A stretch of DNA of 64,000 bases from Rhodospirillaceae bacterium MC!. Lineage in GTDB: Bacteria > Pseudomonadota > Alphaproteobacteria > MC1. Below the pieces are notes generated by a model that was not told where the DNA came from, did not search any database, and was given only the letters and a program-made list of their open reading frames with translations. Positions 35,065 to 43,048 of the stretch are shown here, piece after piece. Position 1 is the stretch's first letter. Every line of letters begins with the position of its first letter. Location: positions 1 to 64,000 of the forward strand of contig NQOV01000002.1 of assembly GCA_002632265.1 (NCBI GenBank). Reading direction: 5' to 3'. Made by a program: the position numbers and the translations under genes.

Positions 35065-36144
35065 CTACTTTTTGCCGTTGTACTTATCAAACATAGACCA
35101 TACGCCTGCGTCGCCGTGCCATTCGCCTTCGGTGGCTACTTTGGAATATTCGGTTGAGCGTTGTTCGAAGAAGTTGGCGTGTTCTACGCCGTTTAGGATT
35201 TCGGTTAGCCATGGGATTGGGTGGGGTTTGATTTGTTCGTAGGTGTTATGATCTTGCTTGAAGTATCCGTATTTGATTGGGAGTTGCAATTGGGTTAAAC
35301 GCCAATCGGCTATGTAGTGGATATATGCTTTGATTTCGTCAGGTGTCATCCCTGGTACGTCGCCCATTTCGAAAGCTAATTCGATGAATTTTTCTTCGAG
35401 TTTTACTTGGGTGTCGCATACATCCATGATGTCATCTTTTACCGATTGGGTTAAAGCCCCTGTTTCTTTGTTCCATTCGTGGAATAATTTAATGATACAT
35501 TCACAATGTAAAGATTCATCACGCACGGACCAAGTTACGATTTGCCCCATGCCTTTCATTTTATTTTGACGTGGGAAATTCATTAACATGGCAAAGCTGG
35601 CATATAAAGAAAGACCCTCGGTGAATCCGCCGAACATGGCAAGAGTTCTTGAAACATCCGAGCAGGTGTTCATATTGAACTCTCTCATATATGAAACCTT
35701 ATTACTCATTTCCGAGTATTCTCTAAAGGCTAGGAATTCATGATCAGGCAAGCCTAAAGTTGTTAAAAGTAGGGCGTAAGCGTCGATGTGAATGGTTTCT
35801 ACGTTGGTAAAGGCACTTAACATCATACGAACTTCAAGCGGTTGAAAAACTTTCATATAACGATTGATATAGTTTTCGCCCACTTCGATATCCGATTGAG
35901 TAAACAGGCGGAAGATCTGCATTAAGAGATTGCGTTCATTGTCCGATAGCTTATCGCCATTCCAATCCTTAAGATCTTCACTCAAGGGAACTTCTTCGCC
36001 TAGCCAGTGGATTCGCTGTTGATATTTCCACGCCTCATAGGCCCACGGATAACGATTAACCACATACGCCCCCGCACTATCTAGCAAGCCGATTTTATCT
36101 TTACCTATGAAATCAAGCGGATTATTTTTACCATAGTTAAGCAT
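35065..36144 (-). CDS. nrdB: Ribonucleoside-diphosphate reductase beta subunit (class I)
   Basis: The 359-residue subunit carries the diiron-tyrosyl radical site. Visible are the helices with metal ligands (SDIEVG, FTNVETIHIDAYALLL, SVRDESLHCECIIKLFHEW) and the C-terminal region ending DKYNGKK. Together with NrdA it makes deoxyribonucleotides under aerobic conditions. It lies 87 bases after nrdA with a hairpin fragment between. The ribosome site AAGGAA is good. The 3' 150 bases are strongly C-rich on the coding strand. Confidence 0.95.
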   Translation of the reverse strand: MLNYGKNNPLDFIGKDKIGLLDSAGAYVVNRYPWAYEAWKYQQRIHWLGEEVPLSEDLKDWNGDKLSDNERNLLMQIFRLFTQSDIEVGENYINRYMKVFQPLEVRMMLSAFTNVETIHIDAYALLLTTLGLPDHEFLAFREYSEMSNKVSYMREFNMNTCSDVSRTLAMFGGFTEGLSLYASFAMLMNFPRQNKMKGMGQIVTWSVRDESLHCECIIKLFHEWNKETGALTQSVKDDIMDVCDTQVKLEEKFIELAFEMGDVPGMTPDEIKAYIHYIADWRLTQLQLPIKYGYFKQDHNTYEQIKPHPIPWLTEILNGVEHANFFEQRSTEYSKVATEGEWHGDAGVWSMFDKYNGKK

Positions 36145-36189
36145 ATGAGTTTATTCCTTAAATTAAATTTTCTAATGTACTACCTAAGC

Positions 36190-36229
36190 ATGCCTTAAGG
36201 ACGCTAAAATGAGTGCTTTTTCACGCCCC
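36190..36229 (-). repeat. Partial copy of the GTGAAAAAGCACTT hairpin between nrdA and nrdB
   Basis: Starting two bases after the nrdA stop on the minus strand, GGGGCGTGAAAAAGCACTCA and the following AGCGTCCTTAAGGC match one arm of the nrdB element. The other arm is missing, so it should terminate poorly and could allow read-through into nrdB. Confidence 0.65.
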
Positions 36230-36231
36230 AG

Positions 36232-38031
36232 TTACTGACAAGATAAGCATTCTTCGTAATTAACGGCGTGAGCGTATAATGAATCTGGTGAGTCGTGTTT
36301 TTCATTGCCGATGGTTGCTTTAGAACTACCTGCGAATCCTGCACGCATGATAGATTTTGAACGACAGTAATATAAGGATTTCATGCCACTTTTCCACGCT
36401 ATCCAATGGAGCATGTGAAGATCCCATTTATTAACGTCGGAACTTAGATACAGGTTAACCGATTGAGATTGGCAAATATACGGCGTTCTATCGCTGGCGA
36501 ATTCTAGAACCCAACGTTGATCGATTTCAAAAGCGGTTTTGAATATTTCCTTTTCGTAATCGGATAATTGTGGCAAATGTTGGACAGATCCGTCATGTTC
36601 TAGAATGGAATGCCATATGGTATCATTATCGATATTTTTTTCTTGTAAAAGTCTTCTTAGGGCTTTATTTTTCACTGTGAATGATCCGTCTAGGGTTTTG
36701 TGAGTGTAAACATTCGCAGGAATCGGCTCAATACAAGCACTAGCACCACCACAGATCACAGAAATGGACGCTGTGGGAGCTACGGATAATTTATGGCTAA
36801 AGCGTTCTTTAGATCCCACTTCTTCGGCATCCAAGCATGGGCCACGTTCTTCGCCGAGTTTTAGCGATGCCTCGTCGGCTTTCGCTTTCAAATGCTTGAA
36901 TAAATTCATGTTAATGGATTTAGCCATAGGGCTTTCAAAGGGTATCTTTTTCGCTTGTAATAGGGAATGGAATCCCATTAAGCCCAGACCTACAGAGCGT
37001 TCACGTTGTGCGGAATATATGGCTTTTGACATACTATCAGGAGCGGAATCTATGAATTGTTGGAGTACATTATCTAGCATGCGTAAGATATCTTCAACGA
37101 ATCTTTCATTATTTTTCCACTGGTCATAGGTTTCGGCGTTAACTGATGAAAGACAACACACGGCGGTTCTATCGTTGCCTTTGTGGTCTTTACCTGTGGG
37201 CAGAACGATTTCGGCACAGAGATTAGATGAAGTAACTTTCAAGCCCAATTTCTTTTGATGAGCTGATAAATTATCATTTACCGTATCACTAAAAATAAGA
37301 TAAGGTTCACCTGTTTGCATGCGTGTATCAAGGATCTTTTGCCACAATTCACGAGCTGATACGCTTTTTAAGGTCTTTTTAGTTTTGGGGCTAATTAGAT
37401 CGTAATCCGTATCATTTTTAACCGCTTCCATGAATTTATTATCGATGTTAACACCATGATGAAGATTTAAGGCCTTACGGTTGAAATCGCCAGAGGCTTT
37501 ACGCAATTCGATAAACTCTTCGATTTCAGGATGAAAAATATCCAAATACACCGCTGCCGAACCACGACGCAAAGATCCTTGAGAAATGGCTAAAGTCATG
37601 GAATCCATAACCTTAATAAAAGGGACGATTCCCGAAGTAGATCCTGCTTTTGCGATACTTTCGCCCATGGAACGCACTCCGCCCCAATATGAGCCGATCC
37701 CACCGCCGTTACTGGCAAGGGCAACATTTTCGTTCCAGATGACAACGATATCTTGCAAGCTATCATCTACGCTATTAATAAAGCAGGAAATGGGCAAGCC
37801 ACGATTGGCCCCGCCATTGGAAAGAATCGGCGTAGATGGCATGAACCATAATTTAGACATATAGTCATATAAGCGTTGTGCGTGATCTTGATCATCGGCA
37901 AAGGCGTTAGCAACTCGTGAGAACATATCTTGAAAGCGTTCGCCCTGTAAAAGATAGCGTTCCATTAGGGTTTTTTTTCCGAAATCTGTTAACAGATTAT
38001 CACGTTCTAGATCTATTTGTATATCGTACAT
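36232..38031 (-). CDS. nrdA: Ribonucleoside-diphosphate reductase alpha subunit (class I)
   Basis: The 599-residue catalytic subunit has the active-site segment TSSNLCAEIVLPTG, the radical-site region NLHHGVNIDNKFMEAV..., the PTASISVICGGASACIEPI motif and the C-terminal redox cysteines ECLSCQ. It is shorter than the E. coli protein (761) because the N-terminal ATP-cone is absent, so dATP inhibition through a cone is not expected; short forms occur in other alphaproteobacteria. The N terminus begins directly with the ten-stranded barrel precursor helices (LTDFGKKTLMERYLLQGE). NrdR boxes lie upstream. Confidence 0.95.
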   Translation of the reverse strand: MYDIQIDLERDNLLTDFGKKTLMERYLLQGERFQDMFSRVANAFADDQDHAQRLYDYMSKLWFMPSTPILSNGGANRGLPISCFINSVDDSLQDIVVIWNENVALASNGGGIGSYWGGVRSMGESIAKAGSTSGIVPFIKVMDSMTLAISQGSLRRGSAAVYLDIFHPEIEEFIELRKASGDFNRKALNLHHGVNIDNKFMEAVKNDTDYDLISPKTKKTLKSVSARELWQKILDTRMQTGEPYLIFSDTVNDNLSAHQKKLGLKVTSSNLCAEIVLPTGKDHKGNDRTAVCCLSSVNAETYDQWKNNERFVEDILRMLDNVLQQFIDSAPDSMSKAIYSAQRERSVGLGLMGFHSLLQAKKIPFESPMAKSINMNLFKHLKAKADEASLKLGEERGPCLDAEEVGSKERFSHKLSVAPTASISVICGGASACIEPIPANVYTHKTLDGSFTVKNKALRRLLQEKNIDNDTIWHSILEHDGSVQHLPQLSDYEKEIFKTAFEIDQRWVLEFASDRTPYICQSQSVNLYLSSDVNKWDLHMLHWIAWKSGMKSLYYCRSKSIMRAGFAGSSKATIGNEKHDSPDSLYAHAVNYEECLSCQ

Positions 38032-38135
38032 TATAACTCGCCATTTGCTAAAAATATTGTCTTTAAATTCGCTTATCTACTCTTGAAAATCCGCTCATAT
38101 GGAAACTTTTCAATTATTTTAAGTAGTTAGTTAAA

Positions 38136-38182
38136 TCACTATATATAGTGTTTATGTTTCACATTAAACCTACATGTAGTTA
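38136..38182 (-). promoter_or_regulatory. Pair of NrdR boxes upstream of nrdA
   Basis: The first, TCACTATATATAGTGT (38136-38151), differs from the NrdR consensus ACACTATATATAGTGT at one position. The second, around CCTACATGTAGT (38167-38182), is degenerate. Their centres are 31 bp apart, three helical turns, as is usual for tandem NrdR sites. No nrdR gene is in the window. Confidence 0.75.
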
Positions 38183-38516
38183 GTTAGTATAATATAGCAA
38201 AAATACAACGTCATAATCAACAGATATATTTTATTTTTTTCTATTGACAAGTTTTAATACGTTCCACAGGTCTAATATTGCCATAATATAGATATATATT
38301 CAAGCAACTTACAGATCTTTTTTTTACGATTTGATTTTTTTAGATTCTCCCCAAATAAATCAGAAAATAAAATTATAGGAAATTTAATAAAGATTCTTAA
38401 AGATCGACCATGTGAACATCTCTTAAGATTTTATCTTGTAATTCGCCATAAAATACACTACAATTATACACACGTGAATTAAATACTTTGGCAATACTTT
38501 TGAAAATGGACAGCAT
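38183..38516. other. Remainder of the nrdA / yibQ-like divergent intergenic region
   Basis: AT-rich. It must hold the nrdA promoter and that of the divergent deacetylase gene, but I could not single out convincing -35/-10 pairs. A TTGACA at about 38244 lacks a -10 at the right distance. Confidence 0.4.
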
Positions 38517-39878
38517 ATGAACAAAAAGGTTATTATTACATCTGTAGCTATTATCATTTTTGCTATTGTAATTTATGGTCTATTGAAAACGCCGAGCATT
38601 CCTTATTATGTGGAAACCGCCATTCAACATATTTTAAGAGATAATTCTGTCTTTCCTGCTGATATCATTACTGGACACGTGAAAGAAGACGAAAATGAAA
38701 TCTATAAGCATGTAACTAAAACAGCTGACGAAAATACCATTGATCTTTCAACTATGAATCTTCAACAGCCTGACAATGATGAAACCTTAGAAGTGCTTTC
38801 ATTTGACACTCTAAAACGCAATAAGTCAACTCTTCCGCCTGTGGTGATTGATGAAGAAACAAGCAAAAAGCTTGCCTTGGAAAATAAAAAGGATATCATC
38901 GGCGATATTAGTGAACGTGAAATACGCAACCACAAAACAAAAAGATACAGAAGAACACATCGCACCATAATACAACCGCCAATCCCTTCAGCAGATAACA
39001 GCAAGCCACAGGCAGGTACTTCGCAAGCAGGTACACAACAAGCAGGTACTCCACAGGCTAGCACGCAACAGGCAAGAACTCTGCAAGATATCAAGCAAGA
39101 AAATAAAAATATTCTAGCTCTGCCAAGTATTCCCACAAATACGCAGGCGACAAACACTCAAGCAACAAAAATCAAACCTATCGCCATACTCATCGATAGC
39201 ATGGGCGAAAATGCGACGATGACAAAGCAAATTATAGACATGAAATATAATCTAAATTTAAGCTTTATCCCTTATACTTCTCATGTGAAGTATCAAGTGG
39301 AATACGCAAGAAAAAGACACAAAACCATTGTAGTACAAATGCCAATGCAACCTAATAATCCTAAAATCAAACTCGATCCCCACGCCCTACTTACAAGCGA
39401 TTCCCACGCTATCCTAATGAAAAAAATCAAATGGAATTTATCTCAATTCGCAGGATACACCGCCGTTACTACCTATATGGGGAGTAGCTTTGTGAAAAAT
39501 GAAAGCGGTTTGAACGTTTTAATGGACGAAATAAAAAGAAAAAACCTTAATTTCATCGACGCACTTACTATAGTGAATTCCAAAGCCTACCAAATCGCCA
39601 TACAACACAAAATCCCAACCCTAAAACGTAATATATTCATAAACAACAACCACTCCTACGCCCAAACCCTAAAAGACTTCAACAAAATAACAACCATGAC
39701 AAATAAATACGGCTACACCATGGCTATAATCCACCCCAGCCCCACAACCATAAAAGCCCTAAAAACATGGCTTAAAACCACCAACAACCAACAATACAAA
39801 CTCGTAACAATCAAACAACTCATAAACCACATATACAACGTCCACCCTAGCCACATATCTAAAGTCATCCTTAAATAA
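38517..39878 (+). CDS. Divergent polysaccharide deacetylase family protein (YibQ-like)
   Basis: The 453-residue protein has an N-terminal membrane anchor (KKVIITSVAIIIFAIVIYGLLK), a long linker with a 5-residue repeat (QAGTS/QAGTQ/QAGTP), and a C-terminal NodB-like barrel: PIAILIDSMGENATMTKQIIDMKYNLNLSFIPY, VVQMPMQPNNP, GYTAVTTYMGSSF, NLNFIDALT and YGYTMAIIHPSPTTIKALKTWL. This matches the divergent deacetylase family (DUF610), often encoded near division and envelope genes. Catalytic activity is uncertain for the family. The 3' end is an extreme case of C-ending codons: in the last 55 codons I count 28 ending in C and 5 in T, against 5 and 20 in the first 40. Confidence 0.8.
   Translation: MNKKVIITSVAIIIFAIVIYGLLKTPSIPYYVETAIQHILRDNSVFPADIITGHVKEDENEIYKHVTKTADENTIDLSTMNLQQPDNDETLEVLSFDTLKRNKSTLPPVVIDEETSKKLALENKKDIIGDISEREIRNHKTKRYRRTHRTIIQPPIPSADNSKPQAGTSQAGTQQAGTPQASTQQARTLQDIKQENKNILALPSIPTNTQATNTQATKIKPIAILIDSMGENATMTKQIIDMKYNLNLSFIPYTSHVKYQVEYARKRHKTIVVQMPMQPNNPKIKLDPHALLTSDSHAILMKKIKWNLSQFAGYTAVTTYMGSSFVKNESGLNVLMDEIKRKNLNFIDALTIVNSKAYQIAIQHKIPTLKRNIFINNNHSYAQTLKDFNKITTMTNKYGYTMAIIHPSPTTIKALKTWLKTTNNQQYKLVTIKQLINHIYNVHPSHISKVILK
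39009..39083 (+). repeat. 15-bp tandem repeat in the deacetylase linker
   Basis: Five in-frame units of CAGGCAGGTACTTCG and variants encode QAGTS-like pentapeptides. The later copies are diverged. Confidence 0.8.
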
Positions 39879-39923
39879 TGGGGAGATATCTCGCCGATAA
39901 GCGTTTGGCATTTGCTCTTTTTG

Positions 39924-40090
39924 GTTGGATATCTTGACAGACGGTCGCACTTTTTAGTTGGATATCTTGACAGACGGTCGTCCTATTCTGGCGGAAGTCT
40001 TGACAGACGGTCGCTCTACCCGAGCAGGAGTCTTGCTATACGGGCCGAACATAGCGATGTTGTACAAAGTTTGTTCGATCACAAGTTAGG
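39924..40090 (+). repeat. 3'-end repeat element, copy 3 (four 33-mers and core)
   Basis: It begins 46 bases after the deacetylase stop, in the same direction. CTTGACAGACGGTCG recurs three times at 33-nt spacing, then a diverged fourth unit, then the core TGTACAAAGTTTGTTCGATC. Each unit can form a hairpin GTCT-TGAC-AGAC and a second one; here the second is GCTC-TACCC-GAGC (40013-40025). No spacer-like unique sequences are present, so it is not a CRISPR array. Confidence 0.8.
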
Positions 40091-40137
40091 CTAGAATCTT
40101 GTTTATATTTTCAATTGATAGAGTTTTTTGTGTTAAG

Positions 40138-40184
40138 GGTTTTATAGTTGCTGGCCTAATATTTAGGCCAGCAACTATAAAACC
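40138..40184. repeat. Perfect 22-bp palindrome of the GGCCTAA family
   Basis: 40138-40159 and 40163-40184 are perfectly complementary, with a 3-nt loop; the arms contain GTTGCTGGCCTAA. The outer arms equal the ends of the MITE-like element at 23679-23834. Confidence 0.92.
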
Positions 40185-40266
40185 TTATCCCATGAAAAAA
40201 TTATTCTGTGTTCTGTGCCGTGTCTTATGTATAAAAGATTCTATTATTACAATTCACGGCCTAAAT

Positions 40267-40297
40267 GTGTTATATATATATTAAATATATATAACAC
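40267..40297. terminator. AT-rich hairpin between convergent genes
   Basis: GTGTTATATATATATT is followed at once by AAATATATATAACAC. It lies about 40 bases beyond the stop of the minus-strand Sel1 gene. Confidence 0.45.
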
Positions 40298-40336
40298 TCT
40301 TAAGGCACTATAGTGTGTTGATTATTCTATCTCTAC

Positions 40337-41389
40337 TTAACGTAATAAGGTTTTGCTTAGTTTTATTGCTTTTTTTATGTCGGCACGGGACATACGTTTT
40401 TTTAGAGTTTTTAGAGGGCTATCTGACTGGTAGTCGTCTTTTTGGGCTAGTGTTTCCCAAGCATATGCCTCTATGTCATGATCTTTGGATTTACCCGTAT
40501 AGATACTGGCAATATTATGTTGAGCAGTTGTATTGCCTAGTTCTGCTGATCTTTTAAACCAATACAGGGCTTTTTTAAGATCTTTTTTTACTCCCTTTCC
40601 AGAAAAATAGAAGAAACCTATAAGATTTTGAGATGGTGAATCACTTTGTAACGCTGATTTTTTTAACCAGTAAAATGCTTGTGTATAGTCCTGTTTTACC
40701 CCTTGCCCATTTTTATATAAAAGACCTAATTGATATTGAGCATTTACATCCCCTTGTTTTGCCGATAGAAGCCACCATTTAAAGGTTTGTTTATTATCTT
40801 TTTTGAAAGTGTCGCCATCATTATACATAACACCTATATTATATTGGGCTTCTTCATTACCTGATTTTGCAGATTTAAGAAATAATTCTTTGGCTTTATT
40901 ATGATCTTTTTTTACGTAATAACCATGGTAATACATTTCCCCTAAATAAGTTTGTGCATCTACATTGCCTTGTTTTACTGCTTTTGTGAACCACTTGAGT
41001 GCATATTTGTTTCGTGTTTTATCGTCGTATTTATCGAAAGGTTCTTCATTTCTGTAATATATTTCACCAAGTTCGGATTGAGCCTTATCGTATCCTAAAT
41101 TGGCAGATTTAGCTAAAATTTCGCTATATTTTTTACGATCTAGTCTGAATGGCCCTTTATGCTCTTGATAACCATCTTTATAGATTTGACTTATAATGTA
41201 TAGGGCGTGAGCATTATGATCAAGAGAGAACTTGTCTATACATTCATTGCTTTTTGGATTCTGTTTATTTTGCATACAGTTTAACAACTTAGCTTTCAAT
41301 TTTGTTTCTGCTTTTTCATTGGTTTTTAAGTTTCCACAACCCATAAGAGCTAATAATAATATGCTTGATGTTATGATGATTTTTCGCAT
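40337..41389 (-). CDS. Sel1-repeat lipoprotein
   Basis: A 350-residue protein with a lipoprotein signal peptide (RKIIITSSILLLALMGC; lipobox LMGC, lipidated Cys at 18) and about seven Sel1/TPR-like repeats (for example AQTYLGEMYYHGYYVKKDHNKAKELFLKSAKSGNEEAQYNIGVMY). Sel1 proteins act as scaffolds for protein interactions; the lipobox places it in the envelope. It is the intact paralogue of the broken gene at 33052-34020, sharing the C-terminal YAW....L....M S...D..KA.. pattern. Confidence 0.88.
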   Translation of the reverse strand: MRKIIITSSILLLALMGCGNLKTNEKAETKLKAKLLNCMQNKQNPKSNECIDKFSLDHNAHALYIISQIYKDGYQEHKGPFRLDRKKYSEILAKSANLGYDKAQSELGEIYYRNEEPFDKYDDKTRNKYALKWFTKAVKQGNVDAQTYLGEMYYHGYYVKKDHNKAKELFLKSAKSGNEEAQYNIGVMYNDGDTFKKDNKQTFKWWLLSAKQGDVNAQYQLGLLYKNGQGVKQDYTQAFYWLKKSALQSDSPSQNLIGFFYFSGKGVKKDLKKALYWFKRSAELGNTTAQHNIASIYTGKSKDHDIEAYAWETLAQKDDYQSDSPLKTLKKRMSRADIKKAIKLSKTLLR

Positions 41390-41484
41390 GTGTGAACCTT
41401 TTATAATATGTAACTTTGTATAATATGTAATAAGTGTTATGTTATAAGTGTTATCTTATCATTTTTCATGAACAAGGGCGGTAG

Positions 41485-42462
41485 TTATTTCTTTTTATAC
41501 CTAAACTTATGTTCGTGTTTTATGTGGTGGTTGCGGTGGCGGAGTTCTTTGCCTGTGGCGGTTTGGATGCCGATTTTGCCCATGTATTCGCCGATGAATG
41601 TGGTTTTGGCGTTACCTATTTTGTACATGGGAGCGTTAAGACCTGTGATTTTTTGGTTGGTGGCGGTTAGTTTTTGTAGGCGGGCTTTTTCTGATTGTAC
41701 GTCGAGAATATATTCGGTTGGGGTAACTTTAAGAAGACCCATATTATATAGTACGTATTTATTCTTTTTATTGTCGATTGGTTGGGATTCGAGATCGAGT
41801 AATCTAAAGAATTTCAGACGGTTAGCCGTATTAGTAGTGATGTGTAGATTCAAGAGATCTTTGGTATATGATTTTGTATCTTCATCATAGAGAATATAAT
41901 TAGCAAAGTTATTGATAAAATTTCTATTGGAAATTTCAGTTGTATTGATCTCATCTAAAATGGATGCGGTGGTCGTGAATTTAGTAGTATCTAACCTTAC
42001 ATTAAAGGCTCTTTGTGCTCTTGCGGTTGGTCGTCTTACCTTGTTGGAAAATAAGGTAAGATCATCGAATAATATTTCATCTTCTTGAGTGGAATTTTCA
42101 TTAATTAAGGAATTATCTTGAGAGTTAGGATCGAGATTTTTCTTATTTAGATAGACGATTTTTTCAGGTTCTAAATTATCTTGCATATTTTGAGATTGAT
42201 CCAACAAAATAGCTTGCACTACTTTTTGTTGGATTTCATTTAATTGTAATAAGTAGTTATTTTTCACATTAGGTTTTAGAATTCCTTTGTTAATATCGGG
42301 AATTTTCAAGCCTGTATGCTTATATGTTTCATAGGCATTTGGAGCATTAACCCCGCCTGTGAAGTTTGCCAGTAAAGTTTTATTGTTGGCACTATTACAA
42401 GCACTTAGCATACTGATAACTGCCAGTAAAAATAGAATTTTTAAAGATATAATTTTAAACAT
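41485..42462 (-). CDS. Lipoprotein, DUF3035/BamF-like
   Basis: A 325-residue protein with a signal peptide ending in the lipobox LSAC (FLLAVISMLSACNSANN). Shortly after comes NAPNAYETYKHTGLKIPDINKGILKPN, which resembles the DUF3035 start (P.EF.V..R.PL.IPP...LP.P). In alphaproteobacteria a DUF3035 gene, proposed as BamF of the outer-membrane protein assembly complex, follows ileS-lspA, exactly as here. The remaining ~250 residues are polar, with a basic end. The assignment rests on context plus a weak motif match. Confidence 0.5.
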   Translation of the reverse strand: MFKIISLKILFLLAVISMLSACNSANNKTLLANFTGGVNAPNAYETYKHTGLKIPDINKGILKPNVKNNYLLQLNEIQQKVVQAILLDQSQNMQDNLEPEKIVYLNKKNLDPNSQDNSLINENSTQEDEILFDDLTLFSNKVRRPTARAQRAFNVRLDTTKFTTTASILDEINTTEISNRNFINNFANYILYDEDTKSYTKDLLNLHITTNTANRLKFFRLLDLESQPIDNKKNKYVLYNMGLLKVTPTEYILDVQSEKARLQKLTATNQKITGLNAPMYKIGNAKTTFIGEYMGKIGIQTATGKELRHRNHHIKHEHKFRYKKK

Positions 42463-42488
42463 GATAAACTCTTTTTTTCTCCATTAAT

Positions 42489-42995
42489 TTATAAATACGG
42501 TCTGATAAAAATTAGCACTGCACCAATAAAGATAAAACTATCAGCACTATTAAAAGTAGGATAATGGCTATGACCCCAATAGAAATCCAAGAAATCAATT
42601 ACCCCCACATAATGAAAGCGATCCAACAAATTCCCCATAGCTCCCCCCACTATTATGGCTGTGGAAATGGTATGAATGACGGTTTTATCCTTTAACATCC
42701 AAATGATCAGCACAAGAGATATAAGCAAAGGCAATATGATTAATAAGCCATGTGTTAACTTACCACCACCGTTTAGCATGCTAAAGCTTATCCCTGTATT
42801 ATAGACAAAACGGATATTAAAAAATGGTAGAATTTCAATAACATCGGATCTATTAAGATTCTTAAATATCAAGTATTTAGTAAACTGATCAATCACAAAT
42901 GCTATGATAGACAAAATAATAAAAACACTAAACAACTTGAACTTTGTCAATTTTGTTTCTAATTTATTATGAATGTTTTTGCCTAATATATACAT
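42489..42995 (-). CDS. lspA: Lipoprotein signal peptidase (signal peptidase II)
   Basis: The 168-residue integral membrane aspartyl protease cleaves prolipoprotein signal peptides. Four membrane segments and the family motifs are visible: DQFTKYLI, NTGISFSMLNGG, and the two catalytic aspartates in GNLLDRFHYVGVIDF and FNSADSFIFIG. It would process the lipoproteins encoded nearby (Sel1, BamF-like, beta-propeller). It lies between ileS and the BamF-like gene on the same strand. Confidence 0.95.
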   Translation of the reverse strand: MYILGKNIHNKLETKLTKFKLFSVFIILSIIAFVIDQFTKYLIFKNLNRSDVIEILPFFNIRFVYNTGISFSMLNGGGKLTHGLLIILPLLISLVLIIWMLKDKTVIHTISTAIIVGGAMGNLLDRFHYVGVIDFLDFYWGHSHYPTFNSADSFIFIGAVLIFIRPYL

Positions 42996-43048
42996 TAAGT
43001 TTTTTCCTTTTATGAGATGTTCCTATTATCTGATGTAAAATCAAGATC

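Noticed and set aside
39924-40055. CRISPR array suggested by 15-nt repeats at 33-nt spacing
   Set aside because: The 18-nt intervals are related to each other and palindromic, there is no unique spacer, and no cas gene is nearby.
39912-40094. Short plus-strand frame with repeated DRRS peptides, and similar ones at 47703-47885 and 49713-49904
   Set aside because: They arise because the 33-nt unit is divisible by three. Frames differ between copies and strands, with no ribosome site; the conserved feature is RNA pairing, not protein.
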